Source: Mugil cephalus
Taxonomy: Eukaryota; Chordata; Actinopteri; Mugiliformes; Mugilidae
Reading direction: 5' to 3'
Assembly: GCF_022458985.1 (NCBI RefSeq)
Contig: NC_061770.1
Coordinates: forward strand, 37,739,599-37,803,598
DNA: 64,000 nt
Shown piece by piece: positions 48,857-60,141 of the stretch. Both the position numbers and the translations under genes were made by a program. The notes under the pieces are model-generated. The model was given only the letters and a program-made list of their open reading frames with translations, ran no database searches and was not told the origin of the DNA. Numbering within the stretch: position 1 is the first letter of the stretch; each line of letters opens with the position of its first letter.

Positions 48857-50365
48857 CCTACGTCACTGTGACATCACAATGTCAACTGGAGGCAAAACAA
48901 GTAGAAGCTGGAGGCAACACTGTCACTGTCAACCATGAAAATGTCGTCTTGCTGTATTTATGGTGCAAAACCGAAAAATCGAACACACTAACTTGAAATT
49001 GTATCACATACCAGCCACTGCCCGTCGTAGACAACTTGGCTTTGATTAAAAGAAAGGACTTCTTAGCTAGCTAACGCAAAGTAAGTTACATGTGTCCAAG
49101 CAGAAGTTGCATTTACTACGTTACCCTCCACAGTGGTTCCACTTACTTCTTGTAATATCTTTGTCGGAGAGGCCTCACTTGATAAAGACAGACCCTTTGT
49201 GTTCATATGGACAAAAGTCATCATTCAAATTCTATTGCAATTCTTGCACCATTCTTATCCTTTCAAGACATTTCCCCAGTGTCTTACGATTTGTATGCCT
49301 TCAACGTTTCTTCCATGTAGGCGCTGGATTTCTCAATTAGATTCGTGTAAATATTGGTCATTGCATGGTGGGCTGTCCTGTCAAATCCTCCATCACTCAC
49401 TGGATGAATTTGACAAATTACGTTAAGTTAATAATTATTTGGGGAAAACTTGTTACACATTAACGCTAATCACGAGCTAACACAACACAATGCTTCTGCT
49501 TGGACACCCCTCAAAGACGCAACTAACATTGCATTACCTAGCGGTTAGCATTAGCATGTAACAAGAATCCCCTAAATAAGGATTAACTTTAGGTAATTTC
49601 AGTCACAATTTAGTCCAACCCATAACGTTATCCAGGTTGAAACTGATGATGCATTACATATTAACCTGACCTAATATGTAGTATGTGCATTGTTGATTGT
49701 TTCACTCTAATTCTTTCTTTTAATCGCCAAAGCCAAACCAAAGTCGACTACGACTGGCAGTGACTGGTATGTGATAAAACCTCCAGTTAGTGTTTTTGAT
49801 TTTTCGGTTTCAGCACCAAAAACACAGCAAGACAACATTTTCATGTCAGGATTGTGGAGGTGATGAAGGAGGTGAGGACCCTAATGCAGGATGGCAAATG
49901 ATGAGGCAGGGAATCCAGGGAAAAAGGGTACTTCATGAAAATAAAAGTAAACAAAAGGCGCTGCAGAAGGCAGGATAATCCAAAACTCAAGAAACATGGC
50001 ACAGATACAACAGAACAAAAACAACAGGAACAAGGGGCATGGAAGAAACGCATGGAACACAACGACGTGACAGGAAACAAAGGGAAGGCAGGACTATAAA
50101 TACACATGAGGACTGAGGGATGACAAGACGCAGGTGAGGCGAATCAGAGCAATCACACAGGGAGAAACCAATGAGCAATCAAGGACACATGAGGAAACAG
50201 GAAATCAAGAAACTTAACAAAATAAAACAGGAAACTCAACACATTCACAAATAAAGGACAAGGACACAGAACCATGACATTTCATGGTTGAAAGTGACAG
50301 CGTTCGCCTCAAGCTTCCTTCCATTTTGCCTCCAGCTAACATTGTGACATCACAAAATTCGCTAA
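48857..50365. mobile_element. Long inverted-repeat (fold-back) DNA element
   Basis: The left arm (about 48857-49110) and right arm (about 49490-50365) are inverted copies. For example ATGTCGTCTTGCTGTATTTA near 48940 pairs with the complement of AACACAGCAAGACAACATTT near 49825, and TGTCCAAGCAGAAG near 49095 with CTTCTGCTTGGACA near 49492. The ends both hold GTGACATCACAATG-like sequence. The left arm reads MSSCCIYGAKPKNRTH and HIPATARRRQLGF, which vaguely recalls a THAP zinc finger start. No full transposase is present, so it is non-autonomous. A solo LTR sits in the right arm. Confidence 0.65.
49844..50278 (+). mobile_element. Solo LTR fossil in the fold-back element
   Basis: An element of about 435 bases begins TGTCAGGATTGTGG and ends CCATGACA, with a 5-base duplication tttca on both sides. 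A TATA-like ACTATAAATAC lies at about 50094 and AATAAA motifs further on, as expected for an LTR. It has no coding part. It resembles the LTR at 1710-2169 and is younger than the fold-back element it interrupts. Confidence 0.7.
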
Positions 50366-50789
50366 ATGCTAGTTGATAAACCAGAAGGCCAGTGACGTCG
50401 CCTTCTGGTTTTGGACTTGTTGAACTTCTTAGAGCCACAGTTGACCATATTTTGGACAAGTGGGAGGTGCTGGGGAACAATTTATTAAAGCCATCTCAGG
50501 GAAAATTTTCACTTTTGAGAGCTGGTGACTACTGCCATATTTTACATACAGTCCATGGAGCCAATATAACCACCTAAGGAGCAGCTTCTAGTCAAAATGG
50601 TGAAAAGCTCTTTTATGCTGTACAACAGCTCGGTATACAGGCTTGGCTTTGAACAGGTGAGGACCATGTTTTATTTGTAATTTTGTAAATTAATTGTAGA
50701 TCAGAGAAACATTAGATGTTCACTTACATCACAGGCTGACGTGTCCCTCAGCGCAGAGTGTGCACTGTACTTAAAACACGTACAACACT

Positions 50790-50821
50790 CCGCCTCTTTC
50801 CAACTAAGCCCCCTATATAAG
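50790..50821 (+). promoter_or_regulatory. Upstream promoter of IgV-11 with TATA box
   Basis: CCGCCTCTTTCC (50790-50801) is followed by TATATAAG (50814-50821), about 45 bases before the first leader ATG. The corresponding place in the second IgV-11 promoter and in IgV-12 reads TGTACAAG, so only this copy keeps a good TATA box. Confidence 0.6.
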
Positions 50822-50865
50822 ACCTGAGCATAAAGTGTGACTGCAGTAAGAGGATCAAACACACA

Positions 50866-50911
50866 ATGAGGAGCTTTGAAGTGATAATATCTTTACTTCT
50901 CTGCAGCCTCA
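50866..50911 (+). CDS. Alternative or orphan leader exon upstream of IgV-11
   Basis: ATG opens MRSFEVIISLLLCSL and the exon ends in a GTAAGT donor with the same phase and length (46 bases) as the IgV-10 and IgV-12 leaders. No V exon lies between it and the second leader at 51190. It could splice to the IgV-11 V exon as an alternative first exon, or be the remnant of a deleted gene. Transcript data would decide. Confidence 0.55.
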
Positions 50912-51109
50912 GTAAGTTCTGACACTTAATACTTCAATGTCCACTGCTGCTATGACAACTTCTGTCTACAGCTGTTGCTTTATAGACTGAAAACTCACTC
51001 TCCACCACTGTATTGTGCTTAAAAAAAATGAAAACAACTGACTGTTTTTTTTCTTAAGGTTTAACATTTCCTGCTCGTAGGTCATTTATTCAGAAACGCA
51101 TATAACACC

Positions 51110-51121
51110 CCGCCTCTTTCC
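51110..51121 (+). promoter_or_regulatory. CCGCCTCTTTCC box of the second IgV-11 promoter
   Basis: It lies about 70 bases before the ATG at 51190 and is followed by AAGCCCCCTGTACAAGACCT. The surrounding sequence is nearly identical to the IgV-12 promoter. Confidence 0.55.
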
Positions 51122-51189
51122 TACCAAGCCCCCTGTACAAGACCTGAGAAACGAAGTGTCATCACATTGAGACTATCAAAGACGACACG

Positions 51190-53059
51190 ATGAGGAGCTT
51201 GACAGCACCGACAGCGTTACTTCTCTGCAGCCTCAGTGAGTTCTTAGACATTATTCAACGTCCACTGCTGTGATAAAACCGTTCACTGCAGCTGTTACTC
51301 ACTCTCCTGTTGTGTGTTTTCAGGCTGGATCTCTGTCTCTGCTTCTGAGTCTGGGATTGTGAACGTCCAGCCCGGCAAAGAAGTCACACTCATGTGCTCC
51401 AACAACTCTTTACGTCCAACTCAAACATTCTGGTCCAAACTGATCAACACAACCAAGATCAGATGCATCTCTTCTATGTACGGGTTTAGTGGAGCTACTG
51501 ATTACTGTACAGGATTTGAAAATGGAAAATTTCACATGAGCTCCAACATTTCTGATGTCTTCCTCAAAATCAAACAAGTGGATTCATCTGACTCTGGACT
51601 TTACTTGTGTGGATATTACGAGAAAGGACATACATTCATGGATGTGAAACATTTAAATGTTCAAAGTAACAGTGGAGGTTTCCTGTGGTTTTTGTAGAAC
51701 ATTGTTGTGATATGTTCTTTTTGAATTTAGTCTTAGAACGGATAAACTAAAAGACAATTCATATGATTTTGATCTCATCGTATATCATTAAAGGCGATGG
51801 GGAATCCCGTGATGGTAATGAGGATTTTGCCAAGAGTGGAGGCAAGAATGTGGTTACGATCTTATTGTGCAAGCTGCTAATTTAAGATTTATATTTATAT
51901 GTTCAAGGTAAGAGTGGAGTCTTGACTAGATTCAGAATTTCTGTCTCACAATTAACTTAATGTCATATTTCTCATATAAGGAAACGAAACCAGCGATTAT
52001 GATAAAGTCCAGTGTAAAGGTAGGAATCTGTTAAATGTTTGTACGTGATTATTTAGGCTGCTCATGTAAGATTTGATGTTATTTCTAAAAGGGACTAAAT
52101 AATTAAATACATTTATCTTCCTTGAAGTAGAATCTGACTTACCAGCAAGACTGACCAGTGTGATCCTTGGTGGAGTGACTGTTCTCCTGTTAATGGTCAC
52201 CGCTGTTCTGATACTTCAAAGAGGTAGCTTTTCAGTGCTGCTGCGTCTGTCTGCACGTTTTCATACACAGACAGGTGGAGTGAATCCCCTAATCACAGCG
52301 GATGTGTTTGAAGCAGGAAAGTTGGACGAGAGGATAAGAGCGACTTTGAAAAGGGCCAAACTGTGATGGCTAGCTTAATGGCACATAGGTCTTCCATATG
52401 TGTAGCAATTAAAAGTGACCCAAGGAAGGAAAAGTGGTGGTCAGAGTCATCATAGTTTATTTCATATGGGGCTACGTAACCAAAAGAACAGTCAGAGTAC
52501 CCATGGTGACATATGTCCACTGCAAATAGAGCTTACAATGGACACCAGAACTCCCTTGCATTTCCCTTACATCGTACAGATGGCAGCAATCCTTGCTAGT
52601 GCATGGGGTTGCATCCAGTCGGCTGCAGTGTTCAGGTGGTGATTCATATCAAAGCAAAATCCACATAAACGCCAGTACCCAGGCTTCCCAGAAGCACAAT
52701 GCATCATAATGAGATCGTCTGTGTTATGTACTTCACTAGTTGGTGGTTTTAAAGTTGGGACTGATCACTGTATATGTTCTACTCATGTTTATATCTTATT
52801 ATGTTTCTTTTAGCCAAGAATGAAACACAATATCCACATAAAGATCCGGTCAGTCCATCTTTCCATTTCAGGATCATTTGTGTCCTGTACATTTAATCAT
52901 CTCAAACTGTTTGTGAATCCAACTGAGTATGAGTTGACTGACTCCTGTTCACAGGATCTGGACTCTGAGGAGCTGAGGGCTGCAGCCATAAGAAGGAGGG
53001 TGATGTCTGCCTCAAAGAGAGAGATGGAGACTCATGTTATCTACGCTGCCAGCAGATAG
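51190..53059 (+). CDS. IgV-11: stalked Ig-V receptor without the first ITIM
   Basis: Predicted exons 51190-51235, 51324-51665, 51794-51841, 51981-52019, 52131-52223, 52814-52848 and 52955-53059 give 235 residues. Leader MRSLTAPTALLLCSLS; V domain with LMCSNN, TFWSKLINTTKIRCISSM, DYCTGF and DSGLYLCGYY (two cysteine pairs). Two small exons form a stalk. Transmembrane TSVILGGVTVLLLMVTAVLIL. The tail has ELRAAAIRRRV where sisters have LNYAALSFRPK, so no ITIM tyrosine; a terminal HVIYAASR remains (Y231). The V exon donor is weak (AAA-GTAACA) and the first stalk exon uses a GC donor, so this model is less sure than the others. Confidence 0.7.
52225..52645 (+). mobile_element. Decayed Tc1-like remnant in an intron of IgV-11
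   Basis: It contains GAAGCAGGAAAG, GACTTTGAAAAGGGCCAAAC and TGTGATGGCTAG, the start region of a common fish Tc1-type transposase, then TATGGGGCTACGTAACC and further fragments. It is heavily deleted. It enlarges the intron between the transmembrane and linker exons. Confidence 0.7.
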
Positions 53060-53164
53060 ACTCAGGCAGCAGCTTCCCCAGCAAAGCTTTGTCCTATATA
53101 TCTGCTTGTATTGTCTTGTGTAACCGAGGGGAGGGGTTACAAACAAATCTGAATCTGCTATAAA

Positions 53165-54470
53165 TAAAAAACACTTTTATTCTGGAATATATGTGTTAGA
53201 GTTTTCTCTGTGTCGCAAAAAGTTATTTTGTGTAAAGAGTGTGATTGGTGCGTGATGGAGTAGGAGGTTGTGTTGAAGTGAGAGCTAGGGGTGGACGTGT
53301 GCAGACAGGAAGAGGCAGCTCAGTGTGGTCTGAGCTCAGACGGGGTGAAGATCTCGAGGCGGTGAAACTGTGAATACGTGCAAAATGAGATCAGCATGTG
53401 CAGTTATCGCCACACATTTTAATATAAAAACTGAATGAGTAGACAGAGTAGACATCACAGACCACTGACTCTTGTGGATGAGGGTATTACCTGGAGAACA
53501 GAGTGGCAAAAGTGGGAAAGATTACACATTACACCCTGATAGCACTAGATGGAACTAAACAGTTATTGAAGAATCATAAAAAATAAATATTCATCACCCT
53601 ACATTACTTATGATGCAGCCTGAATGCTGTCAACTATGTATGTGTCATGCAGCTGACATACAGTAGACTCATCCCTAAAGAGGAGCAGACTACAGGCAGC
53701 TTCTAAGACCATTTTGTTTTTCAACCCCACCCCCTCATTTTTTTTTCTTTCATTTTCAAACCTGCCATCTTCAGCCAACTCCTGCCACACTTTGCACAGC
53801 TCCCTCTAGAGCCATTAATGCATTATACAACTCTGTTGACATGTACTGGTCCCTGATGTAAACACCTCTGCTTCAGCACTTTAAAGTTAAGTGTGGTTTC
53901 CTCACTTTCATCTGCTTCGTCGTCTGCCCACACTCATGAGAGACACTATGTACAGAAAACTTTTACAGAGGAATTTTAATAAAATTGTTTTTGTACAAGA
54001 TTATGATGCTGTAAGTGAAGTTGACCTTTGACCTTTTGGATATAATTTTACCAAATTAGACATCTGTCTTTTTGTTTGCACTATACGCTCACAAATTCTT
54101 CTTTTATGAAGTCTTTGTGACCTTTGACCTGTCTGACTACCCGCGGCCATATCTGTTGCCAGTTTTGAGTCATCAGTGTGGAAAGATATTTGTTAATATG
54201 CAAGTTTTGTACATTTATGTTTGTACTTTTTTCTTTTATTTTACTAGAATTTTACTTATATTTTATTTTACCAGATTTTTGCCCATATTTTATTTTTTTT
54301 CTAGATTTTTACTTTATGTTATTTTTCTAGATTTTTATTATATCTTATTTTTATTTTACTTAAGTTTTATTTATAGACCAAGGATAAATCACTTAAATAA
54401 AATCTGCCTGATAAAGTGAAGTAGACCAAAAGATCTTCAAAATCTAAACATTTTGCCGAGATCCAAAGAA
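53165..54470 (+). other. 3' flank of IgV-11, no gene
   Basis: It contains the polyadenylation signal (AATAAA, about 53163), the third ETS/RUNX-like block (53305) and a T-rich stretch near 54230-54370. No gene is recognised. Confidence 0.5.
53304..53335 (+). promoter_or_regulatory. ETS/RUNX-like composite site upstream of IgV-12
   Basis: GGAA (53308-53311) is followed after 12 bases by TGTGGT (53324-53329), in the same block and spacing as 45747-45780 and 48321-48360. Confidence 0.4.
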
Positions 54471-55303
54471 ATTCAGGAACAAATGAGAAACAAAGTATTT
54501 ATCTGATCTATCAGTCTGGAAAAAAGGTTATAAAGCCATTTCTAAAGCGTTGGGACTCCACAGCAAACCACATTGAGAACCATTATCCACAAATAGAGAA
54601 AAGATGGAATAATGGTGAACCTTCCCAGGAGTGGCTGGCCGACCAAAATTACCCAGGAGCTCAGCGACAACTCACTCAAGAGGCCACAAAAAAGACCCCA
54701 CAACAACATCCAAAGAAGAGCAGGCCTTACTTGCCTCAGTTAAGGTCAGTGTTTATAACTCCACCATAAGAAAGAGACTGGGCAAATACTCCCCCCAGAC
54801 TCATTGCTGTTTTGCTGCTTCAGGACCTGGAGGACTTGCAGTGATAAATGGAACCATGAATTCTGCTGTTCCAAAACATCCTGAACAAAAAAGATCCGCC
54901 CGTCTGTTGGTGACCTCAAGCTGGAGCCAACTTGGGACAATGATCCAAAACACACCAGCAAGTCCATCTCTGAATGGCTGAAGAAAACCAAAATGAAGAC
55001 TTTGGAGTGTCCTAGTCAAAGTCCTGACCTGAATCCTGTTGAGATGACCTTAAATAAAAAGTGGTTCATGCTGGAAACCCCTCCAGTGTGACTGATTACA
55101 ACAATTCTGCAAAGATGAGTGAATCAAAATTCCTCCGGAGCACTGGAAAAGACTTGTTGCATTTGTCGCTGCTAAGGGTGGCCCAACCAGTTGTAGGTTT
55201 AAGGGGCAATCACTTTTTCACACAGGGTCATGTAGGTTTGGACTTTGTTTTGCAAAAACTAACCAATCAGGAAGGGGGCCACATTTTTTCACACCACTGT
55301 AGT
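54470..55303 (+). mobile_element. Decayed Tc1-like DNA transposon upstream of IgV-12
   Basis: The transposase relic includes SGRPTKITQELSDNSLKRPQ-like sequence near 54640, PRSSATTHSRGHKKDP, and [19 protein letters not shown] in another frame, with internal losses. The right end GGGGCAATCACTTTTTCACA and TTTTTTCACACCACTGTA matches the inverted repeat of a known fish Tc1 type. It ends directly at the start of the block shared by IgV-11 and IgV-12. Confidence 0.85.
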
Positions 55304-55394
55304 GGGCTTAAAAAAATGAAAACAAGAGACTGTTTTTCTTAAGGTTTAACATTTCCTGCTCGAAGGTCATTTATTCAGAAACGCATATAACACC

Positions 55395-55406
55395 CCGCCT
55401 CTTTCC
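55395..55406 (+). promoter_or_regulatory. CCGCCTCTTTCC core promoter box of IgV-12
   Basis: It lies about 70 bases before the leader ATG and is followed by AAGCCCCCTGTACAAGACCT, as in the second IgV-11 promoter. Confidence 0.55.
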
Positions 55407-55474
55407 TACCAAGCCCCCTGTACAAGACCTGAGAAACGAAGTGTCATCACATTGAGACTATCAAAGACGACACG

Positions 55475-56720
55475 ATGAGGAGCTTCACAGCACTGACAGC
55501 GTTACTTCTCTGCAGCCTCAGTGAGTTCTTAGACATTATTCAACGTCCACTGCTGTGATAAAACCATTCACTGCAGCTGTTACTCACTCTCCTGTTGTGT
55601 GTTTTCAGGCTGGATCTCTGTCTCAGCTTCTGAGTCTGGGATTGTGAACGTCCAGCCCGGTGAAGAAGTCACACTCATGTGCTCCAACAACTCTGTAGGT
55701 CCAACTTACACATTCTGGTCCAAACTGATCAACACAACCAAGGTCAGATGCATCTCTTCTATGTACGGGTTTAGTGGAGATCCTAAATACTGCACAGGAT
55801 TTGAAAATGGAAAATTTCACATGAGTTCCAACATTTCTGATGTCTTCCTCAAAATCAAACAAGTGGATTCATCTGACTCTGGACTTTACTTTTGTGGATA
55901 TTACGAGAAAGGACATACAATCATGGATGTGAAACATGTAAATGTTCAAGGTAAGAGTCGAGGCTTCCAGTGGTTTTTGTAGAACTTTGTTGTGATATGT
56001 TCTTTTTGAATTTAGTCTTCGAACTGATAAACTAAAAGACAATTCATATGATTTTGATCTCATCGTATTTCATTAAAGGCGATGGGGAATCCCGTGATGG
56101 TAATGAGGATTTTGCCAAGAGTGGAGGTAAGAATGTGGTTACTATCTTATTGTGCAAGCTGCTAATTTAAGATTTATATTTATATGTTCAAGGTACGAGT
56201 GGAGTCTTGATTAGATTCAGAATTTCTGTCTCACAATTAACTTAATGTCATATTTCTCATATAAGGCGACAAAACCCCACCCAGCGATTATGATGAAGTC
56301 CAGTATAAAGGTAGGAATCTGTTAAATGTTTCTATGTGATTGTTTTTGAGAAAGTCAAGCTGAATTCAGTTTTGTCCTCGTAGAGCCCAATGACGTAACA
56401 GAGCTTACGAGTATGATCCTGGCCGCGCTGGCTTTTATTCTCATAATAATCATCATTGGTCTCCTCGTCAAAGTCAGAAAACTTCAAAAAGGTACATCTG
56501 AAATCTGCACCTGGTTCTCTTTGGTTGTCTTCTAATCTCCTAACTGAGATTTTATTTATTTTTTTTTTCAAATCACTTACCTGTAGCTGTTGATGAAAAC
56601 CCCAATCCTGAAGAGATCCACTACGCAGCGCTCAATTTCAATAAAAAATCAAGAACAACCCATAGGTGTCCGCCGGAGAGGCAGCTGGAGCCAAACGTGG
56701 TGTACGCCGCCACCAGATAA
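55475..56720 (+). CDS. IgV-12: stalked ITIM receptor, best inhibitory candidate
   Basis: Exons 55475-55520, 55609-55950, 56079-56126, 56266-56310, 56384-56491 and 56587-56720 give 240 residues. Leader MRSFTALTALLLCSLS; V domain with LMCSNN, TFWSKLINTTKVRCISSM, KYCTGF and DSGLYFCGYY (two cysteine pairs). Two stalk exons read GDGESRDGNEDFAKSG and GDKTPPSDYDEVQYK. Transmembrane TSMILAALAFILIIIIIGLLV, then KVRK. The linker and tail are one exon here: ITIM IHYAAL (Y209), a perfect I-x-Y-x-x-L, and a terminal NVVYAATR (Y236). All donors are GTAAG/GTAGG-like. An inhibitory role through SHP phosphatases is inferred from motif knowledge. Confidence 0.85.
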
Positions 56721-57268
56721 ACTCAACTTAAAGTCAGACGTGAAATGCAGACATGCTGTTTTTGTTCAATCTGTTCTTATTTTATCTGTGGACACAACAC
56801 CGTGATTATTAAAGTGGGTGAGAACATGATAGGTTAGATGTATAAGGCGGTTAGATGTAGACACCGTGTACAGATTTCAACAGGAAGCAGAGTTGATGTA
56901 TATGTGTAAGGGTAATAATGGGCTTGTGAAAATACTCGTTTTCCACTGTGGTGACAAACACTGCGGTAAGTGAAGTTCCAACCACAGGAAGAAAGCCCTG
57001 TAGCTCACTGCTGCACGACCGCGAACAACAGAGATTTGCTGATTTCATCAAAAACAGCCGTAAATGAAAGTTTTGCCTATTTTTACCTCCTCCCCCCTAA
57101 ACCAGATCCACTTGATCTTTTACTGACGTCTGATGGAACCACGACTGAGCGCGTACAAAACCACAACTGTGTGCAAAGGCTACTTTGATGTCTCACCACA
57201 GCTGTAGATGAAGAAGTACGCATGTAGTACGTTCATGTGTCTGGGTTTTACAGGTTATTTCAATTACG

Positions 57269-57677
57269 TACACCGATCAGGTGTAACATTGTCACCACCT
57301 TCCTAACATTGTGTAGTGTGGACATGGGCCTTCTGAGGGTGTCATGTGGTGTCTGGTAACAGGATGTTGTTAGTGGGGGGGTCATATAAGTTGATGGGAG
57401 GGGCCTCTGTGGATCAACCCATAGATACTTAGTGGGTTCCAGTGATTTTGTTGTTTTTCATGTTTTTGTTTTTTTTTTAGTTGATCCTAAAGCGTTTTTG
57501 TGTCTGGCAGGCATCAAGGAGCGTCATTGCTATGAGGTGGGGGTGTCTGGTCTGGTCTGGTCTAGATAACATCCATACGAATTAATGCCAGGTCGAAATG
57601 TTTCATTGTATTGTCACAACATGGTCAACATGCTATTTACTTCTCCTGTCAGTGGTTATAATGTTATGGCTGATGTA
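57269..57677 (-). mobile_element. Short deleted Tc1-like element with terminal inverted repeats
   Basis: The ends TACACCGATCAGGTGTAACA and TATAATGTTATGGCTGATGT are imperfect inverted repeats of a common fish Tc1 type. The inside keeps fragments such as CTGAGGGTGTCATGTGGT in antisense orientation. No transposase frame remains. It is of the same family as the remnant at 52225-52645. Confidence 0.7.
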
Positions 57678-57679
57678 TG

Positions 57680-59830
57680 CAAAGCTCTGTAAGCTTTATG
57701 TTATAGATTTTGTCAAGTACTGAGTTATCTGATGTGATACAGGTAATAAGAACTTGGGGAAAAAAAGACACTGATTGTTCTAATGAGTATTTCTAACCAA
57801 AAAAAAAAAAAAAAAAAAAAAGATTTTCTATAGTTTTTTTACTATTTCTTAATGGGATTTACGGGTTAATCGTTAAAAGAAAACCACCAGTGATAAGCTA
57901 CATTATGACCATAGCTAGGTGTAAAACCACAGCCCTTTTACCAACCAAAGTGTGTTCTCTGTTGTGGAATCCTCAACTGTGACATTGAACATGAATCTTG
58001 TGGTGAAACAAAGGAGCGCAAACGTGAGAGAAAAAAACTTACTTTTATCTTTGTAAATTAAATAATTTGTCATTTTGAAATTTTTATTGTACAGTTTAGT
58101 CAACATTTGTTTCTGTATTCTTTCCATCTTGAGGCAATGATAGATAAAAATGTTAATTTCACTGTTTTTTTTGTTTTCTCCATGTTTTTATACCAGGTTT
58201 ATTAATAGCTTCCATCTATTTTCTTTTGTGAAGTCTTCTGTTTGTTAAACATATGTATTGATATACCTACACCTCTTAGAGAGTGCTCTTCACATGGCTA
58301 TAGAAAAGATGCTGCCATCATCCACCTCTGTGGTTTTCTATGGATGTGTGGGACTAATTTAGTCTGAAAGCTGAAAAAAACTTAACAACCCACCTTCTAC
58401 ATAATGAAATCCCAATGTCATATTACCAGACGTATAATCTGATAAGAAAATTAATGCAAAAGTCAGATTCATTCATTTTCCTGCAGGTTTGAACAAGTGA
58501 AATTTAAGACTTTTAAGGCCAAATTTAACCACTACACAAAATATAAGGAAAATAAATTCTTTTAATAAACCTTGTTATGTGTAACACTTCCAGGTCTCAT
58601 TTGTGGTTTTATTTCTAATAGTTATATTTCATAAAGAACTAGATGGAACAAGTAACTGTGAAAGCCACCAACGCACTGAACAAAATGCGAATGACTTAAG
58701 AATTTAAGTCTGGACTAAATGTAATTTACACTTATAATGCAAAATTTGCTTGTATTTAAGACTTTTTATGGCCTTAAATTGGGATTATAAAATATAAAAA
58801 AAATGTATAATTTTTTCTTTTTAAATCATCAGTGTACACTGAAAAAACTGAAGTTCAAAAAAGTAAAAAAAATCCTTGGATCCAAATAAATACATCTTAT
58901 ATTCTGTTCAGAGACAAAAACTTTTTTTTTTTTTAACAAAAATCTTAATACAGACACTTATTTACTTTCCTTTTTGTGGCAGAAAGTTGGTCTGGATTTG
59001 CCCTGTTGGGAACCAGTTATGATTTGGCAAAGATCTGTCAGGCCAATCAAATAAGAAGCCATGTTACCAGACTTATAATCTTGTAAGAAAAATAATACAA
59101 AAGTCAGATTCAGTGCATCTCTTCAAACAGTCATAAACACTTGTCATAAATGCTGCAGGCCCCTTACACACTGAACTGTTTGTATTAGAGCCTCGTCCAA
59201 ATTATGATGCTGCAGCACCATCTGGTGGACGGAAAAGACATGACACGTAATATCCCGGGACGCCAGTGAACTGAAGTTACAATAAATGTTAGCACAACGG
59301 ACAAATGCAAATTTTTCTTGACATGTCCGTCCTCTTGTAGAAACATTTATTGTCTACGAGTTTACCATGAGTGGAACATTAAGTAGCAGTATAATGATTT
59401 GAAAAAAAAAAAAACTTGCTAAGTATATTACTCAACACAAAGTCCATGTTATTGTTTGAAATATTTTATTCGTGCAGGTCAGAATCCAAAACTAAAAATA
59501 CAATCTGAAGTAGCGCCAACCTCTCTGTCTAAGAAAAAAACACAAACACTGTGTAATATAAATGTTTTATTGTATTTCTAACTCCCTGATTTAAAGGGTT
59601 TAAATGTATATACGGGTGTTTTCTTGTTTTCTAAAGGTCCACTCAGTCTAAAAATATCTACCCTCGTGCAACTAACCCAAAAGTAGCTACACTGAATGCA
59701 CATCTAAATTTTGAAATAAGACATTTATGAGAAATCTCTTTCATAAACACTCAAAGTCAGCCTTCATATTCTACTGATCCTAACTCTGCTACTGGCCTTC
59801 AAAAACAACAACAACAAAAAAATAGACGCC
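57680..59830. other. AT-rich intergenic DNA
   Basis: No gene, RNA or repeat unit is recognised apart from poly-A/T runs (about 57800-57822, 59401-59413). The segment 59030-59110 repeats wording of 58420-58475 (TTACCAGACTTATAATCTTG), a small local duplication. Confidence 0.5.
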
Positions 59831-59834
59831 GACA

Positions 59835-60141
59835 TACACTGATCAGCCACAACAATAAAACCACTTGTTACAATGCAATGTTCTGCTGGGAAAATTTTTG
59901 ATCTTCACCATCCTAAACGCTGTTGCTAAGCTGGTCACCATAGCAACACTTTACAATGGTAGCAGCAACCGTCCTAAACAGGACAACGCACAACTCCACC
60001 TCATGAAAACTTGAATAATGCCAAAAAATAACACCAAATACGAGTGCCAGACACCACAGGACTGTTTTACAGAAGGTTCAGAAGTTTAAATTTCAAAATA
60101 TTAAGGAATTTATAGTTGGTTTGTTGTGGCTGACCAGTGTA
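59835..60141. mobile_element. Short inverted-repeat element (MITE-like)
   Basis: The ends TACACTGATCAGCCACAACA and GTTGTGGCTGACCAGTGTA are inverted repeats flanked by TA, the target of Tc1/mariner elements. Its 307 bases have no transposase. TTCTGCTGGGAAAATTTTTG recalls an internal piece of Tc1-like elements. Confidence 0.75.
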
